Assembly (NCBI GenBank): GCA_033816765.1 | Contig: CM066291.1 | Location: forward strand, 4,464,001 to 4,528,000 | Origin: Nothopassalora personata | Lineage: Eukaryota; Ascomycota; Dothideomycetes; Mycosphaerellales; Mycosphaerellaceae | DNA: 64,000 nt | Direction: 5' to 3' | Position numbers and translations under genes: made by a program | Notes under the pieces: generated by a model | The model's input: only the letters and a program-made list of their open reading frames with translations | Database searches by the model: none | Told to the model about the DNA's origin: nothing | In this document: positions 1 through 10,406 of the stretch, in pieces | Numbering within the stretch: position 1 is the stretch's first letter | How the letters are laid out: the number at the start of each line of letters is the position of its first letter

Positions 1-177
1 GACGGAGAGTATAAGGTAGAGGTAGTACTAGATAGGCGTAAGCGTAAGGGCAAGCTATAGTATCTAGTCTAGTAGAAGGACTAGCTAGAGGAGTATAATA
101 GCTAGGAATCGGCGGAGGGCCTCGCGAATGCGGATCGCATAGTAGCCGACTATAAGGCGTTAAGGAGAAGCAAATAA
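1..177 (+). pseudogene. C-terminal chromodomain of a chromovirus (gypsy) pol, family 4
   Basis: The frame from base 1 to the TAA at 175-177 reads as the C-terminus of a Ty3/gypsy integrase with a chromodomain: a V-V-L-D-R-R start, a basic turn, Y-L-V-x-W-K-D-x-L, then N-S-x-E-S and L-A-N-A. In the family this module binds modified histone tails and steers integration to heterochromatin. Four in-frame TAG codons sit where Trp or Gln is expected (YLV-stop, stop-KD, NS-stop), matching C-to-T change at CA on either strand. The rest of pol lies upstream of the window. The copy is dead. It differs clearly from the family-3 chromodomain near 60.1 kb, so it is a separate family. Confidence 0.75.
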
Positions 178-1992
178 GACTAGTATAGAAGTACTAGAGC
201 ATAAATAAAACTTTTCTTAACTATAAACAAAACAAAAGCTAAAGAGTAGCGCGCCTACTAGGGGCTACGTAGAGTAGTAGTAGGCGAGGAGCCCGCGAGC
301 AGCGTGTAAGGTAAGCGCCTTAGTTATCGTCGCGTAGTAACTTAGGTAGGAATGCCTAGTCGGCGGCGGTAGTATCGATATTCTACGCCTATAGGAACTA
401 GGACTACGGTTAGTAGGGTACACGTATACGAGGAATATACGACTCACGGCGCGGCCGAGTTCGAACAGCCTATTAAGGGCGCGGTTCTACTCCTACTAGA
501 GCGCGAGGGCTACGGCGGCGGGGGCGGCGGTAGTAGTAGCGGCGGCGAGGGCACGTATACGGGTTTCCCCGGCACGCTTGTACTTATAGGTATTAAACTG
601 CCTAATAGCCTATAGAAAGGGTTAGTTGAAGTATAGGAGACGCACTAGAGCCCCCCCGCGAGTAGTAGTCGACTCGTAGGAGCGAAGTAGCGACTTACCT
701 CCGTAATATCGTTACCTAGCTAGGTGTTACGGTTCGGATGAAGGACGGTGCAGGACGTGGCATGGGGAGGAAGAATCAGAAGACACGAACCAATCGCTAG
801 GAAGAGAAAGGGACCCCACGTCCGGGTCACGTGCACGACCGCGCGCTTAGTGCATGGTCGAACACGACCGCAGAAGTAGCGTATGGACGTACACGACCAC
901 ACGACCAGACGACCGGTCGAGTGGACAGACGGACATCTAACACTGGATGGCATACGAACCTCCTTTGTATTTAGGAACGCTAGAAACCCTTATGGTTCTG
1001 ATGCGTTCAACTCATGTTACTATCTCACTGATTGGAATACAACTCTTATTCCTATCATTCATCTTCGCTCAGCTTGCTTCAGCCTCTCCAAAGAATAATA
1101 CCGCCACGTGACTTGACTTATCTCTCTTTGAGACTAGCCCTGGAACGAGACAATAACACTAGGCACATAGACGGATCTACTCTACTAGCTCCTACTACTA
1201 GAGGTCTATAGGCGCCTAGCCTATTATAGCCGTAAGGAAGTCGCGCTAGGAGCGCGCGGCGCGTAGGCGGCTTACTAGCGAGGCAATGGCGTAGCTAGTA
1301 TTAGGCGCGTACTTATGTCTATTACGCCTATAGCGGCCGTACTTCTTTAAGAGCTCGCTAGTAGTAATACTATTATAGTTATTGGCTTCGTCTAGTAAGT
1401 AGTTAGTATACGAATCGTAGGCGGCGCGCGTAGAGACTTACCCTTAACAAAGTAGGGGAGGTACCGTATGTACATATTAATCCTCTACGAGAGCTTAGTA
1501 GCGGGCGAGGGCGTTAGTAGCTACGAGGAGGATGCTAGTCGCTTGCGACCACTAGGCGTTCTAGGTACGTCGCGTACTAGAGCCGCCTAGCGGCACTCGT
1601 CTTCTAAGGTACTAGTAGTGCTATCGCTACTAATACTACTAGAGGAGGCGGAGCGGCTAGAGAACGGAGGCGAGGAGGGCGAGTTAGACATAATAATAAT
1701 AATGCTAGCGAGGCGCTTACGGTAAGGGTACGGTACGGGTACGTAGTAGTAGTATAACGGAGGTAGTGCGCTAGGGAACGTACTAGGAGAATAGAGCTAG
1801 GTTAGGCTAGAGTTTTATGCCCCTAACTAGCTACGTTAGTATAGTAACTAAGCCTTACTTACCTACACCTACATAACGACACGTACGTAACCCGCATGTA
1901 GGCCGTATAGTAACTATAGTTCTAGAAGTACGTAGGAACCTCTACGTAGCAACTAGCGAGCTAAGGATAGCTCGTACGGGAGGGGAGGCAAT
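178..1992 (-). other. 3' region of the family-4 chromovirus, with a possible antisense Ser-rich frame
   Basis: RIPed DNA between the pol stop and the 3' LTR, split by a solo LTR (725-1158). On the minus strand a Met codon at 1691 opens a Ser-rich, Pro-containing stretch, and minus-strand readings (with a frame change) continue leftwards across the insertion toward about 250 with only TAG/TAA stops. Because RIP removes TGA everywhere and makes TAG/TAA in every frame, this pattern is weak evidence for coding. I list it because gypsy-1 and copia in this window carry clearer antisense frames at the same position. Bases 1980-1990 are a purine run (GGGAGGGGAGG), a plausible polypurine tract just before the LTR at 1993. 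Confidence 0.3.
725..1158 (+). mobile_element. Solo LTR of gypsy-1, almost free of RIP
   Basis: 434 bp, beginning TGTTACGGTTCGG and ending GACAATAACA, flanked by a perfect 5-bp target duplication CTAGG (720-724 and 1159-1163). It matches the LTRs of the complete gypsy-1 element at 19261-19695 and 25990-26424 over its whole length. It keeps many CA and TG dinucleotides that are TA in those copies. It is inserted in RIPed family-4 DNA and is therefore younger than that RIP episode. A single LTR with an intact duplication implies insertion followed by LTR-LTR recombination. Confidence 0.93.
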
Positions 1993-2178
1993 TGTAAGGG
2001 GTAGCCTAGTAGCTTACCCTTACATGTAGCCTTATATATAACATGCGGTCGCGACCGGCTACTAAGCCGCACGTAATACGTATGTGTACACCTTACGACG
2101 CGCGATGCGTCTTAAATAAAAGGTAAGAATTAGTTCATCTACGACTAGTAGGTCGTAGGCGTGCTATACATTACGACA
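1993..2178 (+). repeat. LTR of family 4 (probable 3' LTR)
   Basis: 186-bp repeat starting TGTAAGGGGTAGCC and ending TTACGACA, matching 4505-4675. Its first 40 bases fold as an inverted repeat (TGTAAGGG with CCCTTACA). The purine run just upstream fits a polypurine tract, making this the 3' LTR of the element whose chromodomain is at 1-177. The bases just after it (TCCCTTA) resemble those after the second copy (TCCCCTTA), so it could also have been a middle LTR. No target duplication is visible. Confidence 0.7.
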
Positions 2179-2187
2179 TCCCTTAAT

Positions 2188-4504
2188 AGTAGTTAACTAG
2201 TCCTATAACTTTATTAATAGAAAATAGTCCGACCTTAACGTAATCTAGTTTCTTAGTCTATCTTCTTATTCTTAAGTTTTTTATAAGGAGATAGACCTTA
2301 TCCCCCTCTTTTAGTAGAGGTGCTATTTTTCTCGTGTCTTACCGTTATTAAGACAGTTTATATTATACATCTTCGATCGCCTTACGTGTTTCTTTATGCA
2401 CTTCCTTAAGAGTATCCGTTATTACAATTACTCTTTCGGCTTATAGGTAGGATCTAGGTATTCTAAATAGGTTAGGATCTTTACTAAAGTTCGCGTAGAA
2501 GAGTATCGTTAAAGTTGTCCCTAATTTATAGTTGTTTAGTACAATCTACGCTATTAGTAGTAATAAAACCTAGTTGTCCTATACGTAGTTAATGTAGTAT
2601 CGTAGGTATTATTCGAGCGTCTAGTTTATCCTTTCGGTTTATCCGTCTATCTCCGGATAATATGCCGTTAATAGCTTATGTTTAATTCCGATCGTTCCTA
2701 TAAGCGTCTTCTAGTAGTTCGATATAAATAGCTTATCTCTATCCGTTATAAATGCTTAAGGGAATCCGTAGTATCGGATAAGTCTATCTAGTACGAGGTA
2801 TCCGAGCTACTCTACATTATATGTTTCTAATATAGAAATAAAGTATACGTATTTTATAAGCCTATTAACTATAACTAGTATTATGTCGTATATTTGTTTC
2901 GTAACTTAATCCCTTAATAGTAGGAGTTTTATAATAAAGTCTATTATAACTTCGTCCTATAGTTTCGTCGGTAGTGTCCTAAACTGTAGGTGACCGTATT
3001 TCGTATGTCTCGTAGCCTTGTTTCGTTAGTAGTGTACGTATTGTTTAATGTAGCGTAACACCTTAAGTCTTATCTATAGGAATGAGAAGCTACGTTATAT
3101 TAGGTCTATTGTCTTTAAAGTTCTAGGGTATCTATATATTAGTCCGTCGTAATGTTATTGTATATATTCTTCTTCTCGATCCTTTAGTACTTAGTATTTT
3201 CCTTACAATATTAGGAATTGTTCCTCCTTATCGCCTAATATTTGTACGATGTTATTAAATTCTCTTATGTTCGTACTAAGACTTCCGTCGGGGTTTATCT
3301 TAAGTATTTTATGTTACACTAGTTCTTTTCCTTCTATATAGTCGCTTCTTTAGCTTAGCGCGTCGGCGCGGCTATTCTCTCGTCCTAGAGTATATCTAAT
3401 TTTGAACTTATACTATCCTAGTAGCTCCGACTAGCGGACTTACCTTCGGGTAAGTTCTTTTGTCGTCGTGAAGTACGTAAGATTCTTATAGTTAGAAAGA
3501 ATCGTTAACTTCGGTAGGCCCTCGACATATACTCTCTAATGTTATATAGTAGTAATAATAGCTAGAAGCTCTTTATTATAGATGTCGTAGTTCTATTCTG
3601 CTATAGTTATTTTCCGGGAGTAATAGGCTACTAGGTGTCTCTACCTATCGTATGTCTATATTAGACACGCGCCTATTACTATATTAGACGTATCGGTCTC
3701 GATATAGACTTCCTTACTACTATTAAATAGTTGAAGCGTAGGGGCTAAAGCGTATTATTCCTTAAGTTTCTTAAACGCTTTAATCTATTCCTTTCCCTAT
3801 TTCTAGGTAACGTCTTTTCTCGTAAGTATCGTTATTAGTACTACTATCTTTACGTAGTCCTTAATAAATTTCCGGTTATAGTTCGCTAGTCTAAGGAATG
3901 ATTATACGTCCTTAACTGTTTCTAGTTCTAGCTATTCTCTAATTAACTGTGTTTTCGTAGGGTCTATCGCTATCCCTATAGTGCTAATAATAAAGCCTAA
4001 GAATTTAACTTCTTTCTTATAGAATTCGCATTTCTCGGGTACTGTCGTAAATCCTAAACGTGTAAGTCGTTTAAATACGTCCTAGACTTGTTTTATGTAA
4101 TTCTAAAGGGATCCTTTCGTATAGACTAATATGTCGTCTATATAAGCAATAACGCATACATCGAGTAGGTCTCTAAGTGTCTCGTTAATAAGGTCCTAAT
4201 AGGATACGGGTACGTTAGTTAATCCTATTAGTATAACTAAGAATTTGTAAAGTCCGTATGTTATTCTAAAAGCGGTTTTCTATTCTTCTCCTTCCGCAAT
4301 CTGTATAGCGTAGAAGGTATCTCGTAGGTTAATCTTCGTATACTAGTCTAATCCGGTTAATCTATCTTATGCTTCTTTAATATTAGGTAGCGGGTATTAG
4401 TTCTTAATCGTAATCTCGTTCAACTTCCTATAGTCTTATATAAGTCGTAACTTCCCGTTTGCTTTTAGAACGAATATATATAGAGTTCCTACACTTAAGG
4501 TAGA
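2188..4504 (-). pseudogene. Reversed pol fragment of a gypsy-1 relative (RT to integrase tail)
   Basis: Read on the minus strand this aligns by eye, nearly without gaps, to gypsy-1 from about 22560 (just before the reverse transcriptase motifs) to about 24870 (integrase C-terminal part), so it holds RT, RNase H and integrase. Gag, protease, the chromodomain and its own LTRs are missing. It is RIPed, with TAG/TAA throughout. It ends abruptly at both sides next to family-4 LTRs, whose own direction (plus) is opposite. That suggests family-4 copies inserted into, or recombined with, an older gypsy-1-like element. Confidence 0.8.
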
Positions 4505-4675
4505 TGTAAGGGTAGCCTATAGCTAACCCTTATATATAATGCGGCTATAACCGGCTTAGCATACCGCACGTAACGCGCATACGTACACTAGGAGGCGCGT
4601 ACAGCGTCTATAGAAGAAAGTAAGCTTTAGTTTATCTACGATTAGAAGATCGTAGGCGTACTATACATTACGATA
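4505..4675 (+). repeat. LTR of family 4 (probable 5' LTR of a second copy)
   Basis: 171-bp partner of the repeat at 1993-2178. It begins TGTAAGGGTAGCC with the same stem (CCCTTATA, RIP-changed from CCCTTACA) and ends CGATA where the other copy has CGACA. It is followed by about 200 bases of leader and then a plus-strand gag frame, so it is best read as the 5' LTR of a second, truncated family-4 copy. Confidence 0.7.
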
Positions 4676-5420
4676 TCCCCTTATAGCCTTACGGTCCTTA
4701 TAGTTCTAAAGCTTCCCTTCGTTATAATCTATATACGCTATAGAGCCCGATCGCGACGTATATAACGGCGAGTCGCCTATACCGCCCCTAAGCCCTAGAG
4801 TATAGTAGTAGGCGCGTCGTGTAGCCTTAGTTACGAGAAGAGAGGCCTTACGGGCTAAGATTAAAGAGTAAGAGATATAGCGGGAGATCGAGCGGCTAGA
4901 GATCTTACGTACTATAAGCGTACCGCCTCTAGAGCGTATAGGAGGGAGGAGAGAAGATTACCTCCCTACTATAACCCCTACCTCTATCTCTATAATTACT
5001 AACGATAATATTATAGTACGAGGCGCGGCCGTAGCGTATACGACGCGACCGCGTCTAAAAGAGCCGACGCCTTTTAGAGGGGATTCGATAAGGAAGGTAA
5101 GGGTATTCCTTCGGGAGCTCTTACATATCTTCGCCCTCTTAGGTACTATGTACGCGATAGACAAATTAAAGATCCTATATAGGGTTATATACCTTAGTAG
5201 AGAGGTAAGCGAGCGATAGTATACTAACTATAGCGCCGTTAACCTTATAGGGTATATATACTAGGACTTTAAGGAGTTCTACCGAGACGTATACGGCGAT
5301 CCTATAAATCGCGTACTTAACGTTATGTTAGAGTACGAGGTTACAAGATAGAAGGACAACTAGATAGCGCGATAGTTTACGACTAAGCTAGATGTTATAG
5401 AGGACTAGTTAGGTAACTAC
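4676..5420 (+). pseudogene. Leader and N-terminal gag fragment of a family-4 copy
   Basis: From about 5000 to 5420 the plus strand reads as a Ty3/gypsy capsid domain: E-P-T-P-F-R-G-D, then an F-L-R-E-L helix, A-L-L-G-T-M-Y, Y-L-S, and the later block Y-x-D-F-K-E-F-Y-R-D-V-Y-G-D-P. Stops are TAG in Gln/Trp positions. Gag proteins of this type assemble the cytoplasmic particle that packages element RNA. The frame is cut at 5420 by the LTR of family-2 copy A and no continuation is found elsewhere in the window. The first 200 bases after the LTR show no convincing frame. Confidence 0.65.
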
Positions 5421-5794
5421 TAATGTCTACTAACTACCCTATATAGGCCTATCCGAGTTATGGTAGGAAAGAGCGGCGCTTATGTAAGTAGGGATATTTA
5501 CCGGTCCCGGGACCGTGAAATCAGGTCACGTAACGAGTAGCGGAGTATCTAGATAAATAAGAGGATTAGCGGACTTAAACCCCTATGCCCTCTACTCGAG
5601 AGGTATAAATTAAATTGAATTGTTTCCTTAATGCTACGCTTACAATGCTTAACTGCGTAGTATATATCTTAATAGCTATACTAGGTCCTACTAGCTTACC
5701 TAAATGTCTAATTAAACCTAAATGAAATTAGGGCAAGTTAGACCTAAGGGACCCCCTCTAAACCTAAGGTTAACATAACCTATTAGCCGTTAAT
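5421..5794 (-). repeat. LTR of family-2 copy A
   Basis: 374 bp, matching the other family-2 LTRs (9448-9817, 15782-16173, 39188-39579, 44953-45322). On the plus strand it begins TAATGTCTACTAAC and ends GCCGTTAAT. It contains a variant of the family's palindrome at about 5495-5521. Bases just inside (TATCCTCCCCTATTAC) are, on the minus strand, the purine tract expected before a 3' LTR. Confidence 0.85.
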
Positions 5795-6286
5795 ATATCC
5801 TCCCCTATTACGAACCTGTCCTTAGGTTCTAAAGCAGTAAGCCCGGGCACTATAGGTAGCGTAGTTAGTTGCTATAAGCTAAGGTAGTCTTATAGTAGCA
5901 TAATAGCTTACCCTATTATTTAGCTTAACATATAAGATGTTAGGTAATCCTAGGGCCTACTAGCGACAGTTTGTAAAGATCGAAAGGATTCTTCTAATAG
6001 AGACCGTAATAGTAACGTTAATAACTGCGACTCGCGCCCGTTGTACTACGTTAACGTATACTACGAAACTAGCGAGGGAATAGGTAGCTATGTTAGCATT
6101 AATTGAACGGGCTAGATAGTCGAATAATACGAACGCCATTTATAAAACGAGTGAGTGTTAGTACTAGTAACCTAATGAATCTAAAGACGAGTCTATCGCG
6201 TAGCTAGAAAGTTAGTTAAGGGAAGATAAGTAACTATAAGAAACAAGTAAGATCTAAGGACTAGAAGCACCCGTACCCAAAGCATT

Positions 6287-6419
6287 AACTAGAATTAGAA
6301 CTAGAACTAGAATTAGAACTAGAATTAGAACTAGAATTAGAACTAGAATTAGAACTAGAATTAGAACTAGAATTAGAACTAGAATTAGAACTAGAATTAG
6401 AACTAGAATTAGAACTAGG
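6287..6419. repeat. 12-bp tandem repeat in family-2 3' untranslated DNA
   Basis: About eleven near-perfect copies of AGAACTAGAATT. The same spot in copy E (about 16665-16712) has about four copies, and in copy 1 (about 44440-44515, reverse strand) a shorter, impurer run. The array lies between the third ORF and the 3' LTR, so it is a length-variable microsatellite of the element, not a host locus. Confidence 0.9.
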
Positions 6420-6495
6420 AACTAGTACCTATAGGCTATAGCTATAGCCGGAAAATCAACTAGAAACCAGGAGCCTATAAACCCGCACTAACTAC

Positions 6496-9324
6496 TTAGT
6501 TCTACTTACTCTTATATAACTCCTTTATCCAGACTCACTCGTTGTCGTAGCTAACACTAGTCTTATTAGACGCGTCCCTAAGCGGCTAGTTAGTGAAGTT
6601 CCTATAGTAGTTACGGAAGAAGCTCTTATCGCGCCCTTCGCTTATAAAGCATAGCTACTCGAGAGTAGTAACTAAGCTAAGCTACTTGTCTATTAATTTT
6701 ATAGCTCGGACGCGCTACTTATATATCTTCTTATAGAAGAGCTCCGAGTCTAGGCGGACCGTAGCATTAAGCTACCTTCTAGCATTAAGGATAACTTCGT
6801 TATTGTTCTAAGACTTTAAACCCGCTAGGGCATCGGATAGAGGGCTAATGCTACTAAGGTATACGCCCGTAGGGAAAGGATAGCTAGGTACTAGGCGTCG
6901 ATACTTAAATCCTATAGCGCTCTTACTCGGCGTCTTAAAGTTACGATAGAGGTCTATTACCTAGTGCATGCTCTAGCTTCGCTAGAGTTTAAGATAGTTA
7001 TCGTCGCGGATCTCGATAAAGTAAGGGTTAATCTAGTCGTCCTATAGAGAGCGCCTTCACGCGGCGGACGACGTAAGTATCTTCGTTACGACGAAGAGAA
7101 ACTAAGACTCTCTCTCTCGAAAAATACAAGCCTACTCGACTCGAAACAAGAAAAGACAGGTCGGACGAACCGAACGAACGAGATACGCTCAAAATCTACA
7201 AACAAGAACTCCGGAACTGCGAGAAGGGAAAGCGACGTACATAGCGTACACGTCGCTCGAACAACGAAGGCGCTGTCTACCTGTCGTCCCGGCAAACCAC
7301 GTAAACTGCCGGCTGGAACCAAGAGAGGCGTTTAGGGGCGCAAACCACGTATACTGCACGGCTGGAACCAAGAGAGGCCGAGGGGGGGACGACAGCGAGG
7401 CCACTGCGACCGAGGAGCTACACTCGAGACCGGAGAACGCGACTGGATTTGAAACAGAGGCAACGGGTGTTTCTTGGGATTTTGCTCGGTGCGTACGGGT
7501 ACGGCCGGCTTGGCTTTTTAAAACAAGAACGAGACACGGGCGCAAAACTTGTCTCGCCCGGGGCAAGGCGACAAACCGCAATTCTCAACAAGACACGACT
7601 ACCGGGTACGCGCGTACTACGCCGCAATATATTCGATTTACGGTTCGAATAGCGAGCGTTGCTCGCATCTTTTAAGGAGTTTTTACGTCCGGGGTACGAC
7701 GGGGCTTTTCTCCTTCTCTCAAATTTTGGTCTCGTTCTCGAGACCCGTGTTGCATAGTCTTTGACTCAAATAGCACGTTAATGGAATAATCAATCAATCA
7801 AGGGTTAATCTAACGTAGCGTCTTCTTATGTACGGCCTACCTTATTAGAACGCCTATAGTAGTTACCTACATTTGCCTAGCGCTTAGATCCTCTCTAAAC
7901 TAGCTAGTGTAGTTTTTACTTAGGTAATTCTAAACCCTAATTAAGAAGAAACGCTTAAATCGGCCGTCTTCTATATAGTCGTTATTCTGGCACTACTAGA
8001 TAAACTCTATAGCATTCTCTTACTTATAAAAACCGTGTAAAAACTCCGGCCTACTAGTGCCCTCTAAGTTAAGAGAGTATAGTATGTTAAGCCGGTTACT
8101 AGTCTAGTAGTTTTTAATTTCGAGGTTTAAGTCAACCCTAGCATACTATACTATAGCGTTTGCGTTACCCCCCTAATAAGCCCTATTAAAGCTGAAAATC
8201 GTAGGCCTAGGGAAGGAGATAAACCGAGTGTAGTGTTAAGGGTGTAGCGCTACTTATAAGAGCTATAGCCCGGGGTCTTATCGCATAATCTATTAGCTTA
8301 GAGAATACTATATGTTCTAGTAGACGCCGCCGTTACTAACCTTATTCAATTCTCGTAGGTACTATCGGTACACGTCGAATTCTCGACTTATTATTTCTCT
8401 AACCGTTTTAACCCGCGGCGCTAGGTTAGCGTTATTATACTAGTATAGTATGTTACTATTAATGTAGGTACCGGTACTATTAAGATCGGCTTAGTTAGCT
8501 TCATTAATGCTAAATTTGTCGAGGATCTAGTTATAGTTAGTATACGTAACGATACTACTCGGAGTACCGATTTTGCCTCGAACGCGGAGGTAGCTAAGCG
8601 GGTTAACAGTCTTCTAACTACGCTTATTAGGGCAAAACTACGACCCATTTTTCACCTTAATAGCTAAAAAACTCTTACCTTTAAAGAGCTAGTCTTAGAC
8701 CTTAAGCGTACGCTTATATAGGGTATTAGCGGTAATACCGGGATTCGTAACAAAGTAGAGGGCCTTATAGTAGAAATCTCGAATATACTAATCGTACATT
8801 ATAGCGCTAACCTTACCATCCCTCTTAAGAACCTACGAGACAGTATGTTTGAGCATCTTAAGGCCCGCTATCCGGTGCTTAGGTAGCTAGTTAATGCTAT
8901 CTACGTTAATCGAGTTTCTAAACTTAACGCTATAGTACCGCTTATTATAGGTACAGTTAGCGCGCTTAATCCGGAGGGCCTCGTCTTCTTATAGGATCTA
9001 ATCCTTAAAGACTAATACATCCCTAATTATAGCCGAAGGTAATATAGTAAGTATCGGATTACTATTCTTAGTTAAGGCCGGAGTGGATCGTAGAGTACTA
9101 ACCGGCATACCTAGCGGACTGCCCTCAGGTATAGGTGCGCCGTCTAGCGTTTAGTTAGGCGAGGATCGAGTAGGCGCAGTTGTACCCTCACCTATACTCT
9201 CGCCTATACGGAGCTACTTAAGTTAACTCGACTTACGACCGCCTCTCGATAGGACTATAGGCTAAGTAGAGGCTAGTAGTAGAGTTAGCGTAGTACTCTT
9301 TATACGTCCTTTACCTTTACTACT
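6496..9324 (-). pseudogene. Third ORF of family-2 gypsy, copy A (truncated, interrupted)
   Basis: Minus-strand frame ending at the TAA read from 6496-6498. It corresponds to the C-terminal three quarters of the frame best seen at 41520-44374. It is RIPed and interrupted at 7035-7799 by an insertion with a 12-bp target duplication. It is cut at its N-terminal side at 9324 by the LTR of copy 1; the sister sequence continues past this point (compare about 18830 in copy E). See the entry at 41290-44374 for the protein. The function is not recognised. Confidence 0.7.
7035..7799 (+). mobile_element. Non-LTR-type (LINE 3' end or SINE-like) insertion, little RIP
   Basis: 765 bp flanked by a 12-bp direct repeat AAGGGTTAATCT (7023-7034 and 7800-7811). 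The uninterrupted site is present in copy E (17307-17318) and, reversed, in copy 1 (about 43840), so the boundaries are well fixed. The right end is a short-repeat tail (AATCAATCAATCA), as on many fungal Tad-like LINEs. A target duplication of this length with a tail points to target-primed reverse transcription. Most of it keeps CA/TG, so it came after the heavy RIP of its host element. Inside, a roughly 50-bp unit is repeated near 7285-7377. I see no RT domain, so it is either a 5'-truncated LINE or a non-autonomous element. Confidence 0.7.
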
Positions 9325-10069
9325 ATTAACGACTAATAGGTTATATTAACCTTAGGTTTAGAGGGGGGCCCTTAGGCCTAACTTACCCTAATTTCATTTA
9401 GGTTTAATTAGACATTTAGGTAAGCTAGTAGGAACAAGTATAGCTATTAATGTCTACTAACTACCCTATGTAGGCCTATTCGAGTTGTGGTAGTATAGAG
9501 CGGTGCTTACGTAAGCAGGGGTATTTACCGGTCCCGGGACCGGGAAATCAGGTCACGTGACGAGTAGCGCAGTAGCTAGATAAATAAGAGGATTAGCGGA
9601 CCCTAAACCTCTATACCCTCTACTCGAGAGGTATGAATTGAATTGTTGCCTTAATACTACGCTTATAATGCTTAGCTACGTAGTATATATCTTAACAGCT
9701 ATACTAGGTCCTGCTAGCTTGCCTAAATGTCTAATTAAACCTAAATAAAATTAGGGTAAGTTAGACCTAAGGGACCCCCTCTAAACCTAAGATTAACACA
9801 ACCTATCAGTCGTTAATACTATTAAGATATATACTACGTAGTTAAGCATTATAAGCGTAGTATTAAGGCAACAATTTAATTTATACCTCTCGAGTAGAGA
9901 GTATAGGGGCTTAGGTCCGCTAATCCTCTTGTTTTATCTAGCTACTACGCTACTCGTTACGTGACCTAATTTCACGGTCCCGGGACCGGTAAATACCCCT
10001 ACTTATATAAGCGCCGCTCTATACTACTACAACTCGGATAGGCCTACATAGGGTAGTTTGTAGACATTG
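9325..10069 (+). repeat. 5' LTR of copy 1, split by a nested family-2 LTR
   Basis: The two halves, 9325-9447 and 9818-10069, join into one LTR in the reverse sense of the sequence at 5421-5794. The join matches the uninterrupted 3' LTR at 44953-45322, which reads GTATAGCTATTAAGATATATAC across the point. The nested LTR took a 5-bp duplication (GCTAT on the left, ACTAT on the right). The single mismatch is a TG-to-TA change created at the new junction, as RIP would make. Confidence 0.85.
9448..9817 (-). mobile_element. Solo family-2 LTR nested in the 5' LTR of copy 1
   Basis: 370 bp from TAATGTCTACTAAC to CGTTAAT, opposite in direction to the LTR it interrupts. It carries the palindrome variant at about 9515-9545. 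Target duplication GCTAT/ACTAT. It is RIPed to a similar degree to its host, so it arrived before or during RIP. It also fixes the LTR ends of the family as TAATG...TTAAT (plus strand) rather than the usual TG...CA; RIP at the tips may have altered the original bases. Confidence 0.8.
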
Positions 10070-10406
10070 ATTTAGTAGTTAATAAGGGGGGGTATTAAGT
10101 GTACACCCGGTAGCGTATTAGTATCTAGTTTATAAGGTTAAAATTACGGTTTAAGGTTTAAGGTTTACGGTTAAGGTTATTACTTAAGGTTAAGGTTTAC
10201 GGTTAAGGTCGACTAAGGTCGAAAACACTTAAGGTCTAAGGTATTTAGTAACAATTACGGTTATAAGGTCCTATTAAGTAACAACTAGTATTAGCGTATT
10301 CTAAAGTAAGCACTACGTAATAATAGATACGGCTACATTACTAGAAAAACTTAGCACCTTTACCGACATAGGTAGAGGCTACGAATAGCCTATAAACCCT
10401 ACGAAA
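10070..10406 (+). other. Leader of copy 1 with degenerate AAGGTT-type repeats
   Basis: Region after the 5' LTR. From about 10137 to 10265 it holds irregular repeats built from AAGGTTTA, ACGGTTAAGG and similar words. The reversed leader of copy E (about 38975-39125) shows the same array more regularly (CCTTAACCTTGAA units). No frame is visible. These could be packaging or leader-structure elements; that is an inference. Confidence 0.6.

Larger units (their letters stand above)
5421..9324 (-). mobile_element. Family-2 gypsy, copy A: 3' LTR plus third ORF only
   Basis: Minus-oriented remnant: 3' LTR (5421-5794), a purine-rich tract at its inner edge (read on the minus strand), 3' untranslated DNA with a 12-mer repeat, then most of the third ORF up to 9324, where the 5' LTR of copy 1 begins. 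Its gag and pol are absent. Heavily RIPed. A non-LTR-type insertion (7035-7799) lies inside. The outer flanks of copy 1 (9320-9324 and 45323-45327) do not match, so the missing part was probably lost by rearrangement. Confidence 0.8.

Noticed and set aside
6287..6419. CRISPR-like array.
   Set aside because: Pure 12-bp tandem repeat without spacers, in a eukaryotic transposon.
7189..7764. Several overlapping frames of 67-130 codons in the non-LTR insertion.
   Set aside because: They overlap on both strands without any domain; long frames are expected by chance in this CG-rich piece.
5421..10069. Opposed 370-bp repeats at 5421 and 9325-10069 looked like long terminal inverted repeats of a DNA transposon.
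   Set aside because: Orientation of the coding regions, purine tracts and target duplications in copies 1 and E show they are LTRs of oppositely oriented family-2 gypsy elements.
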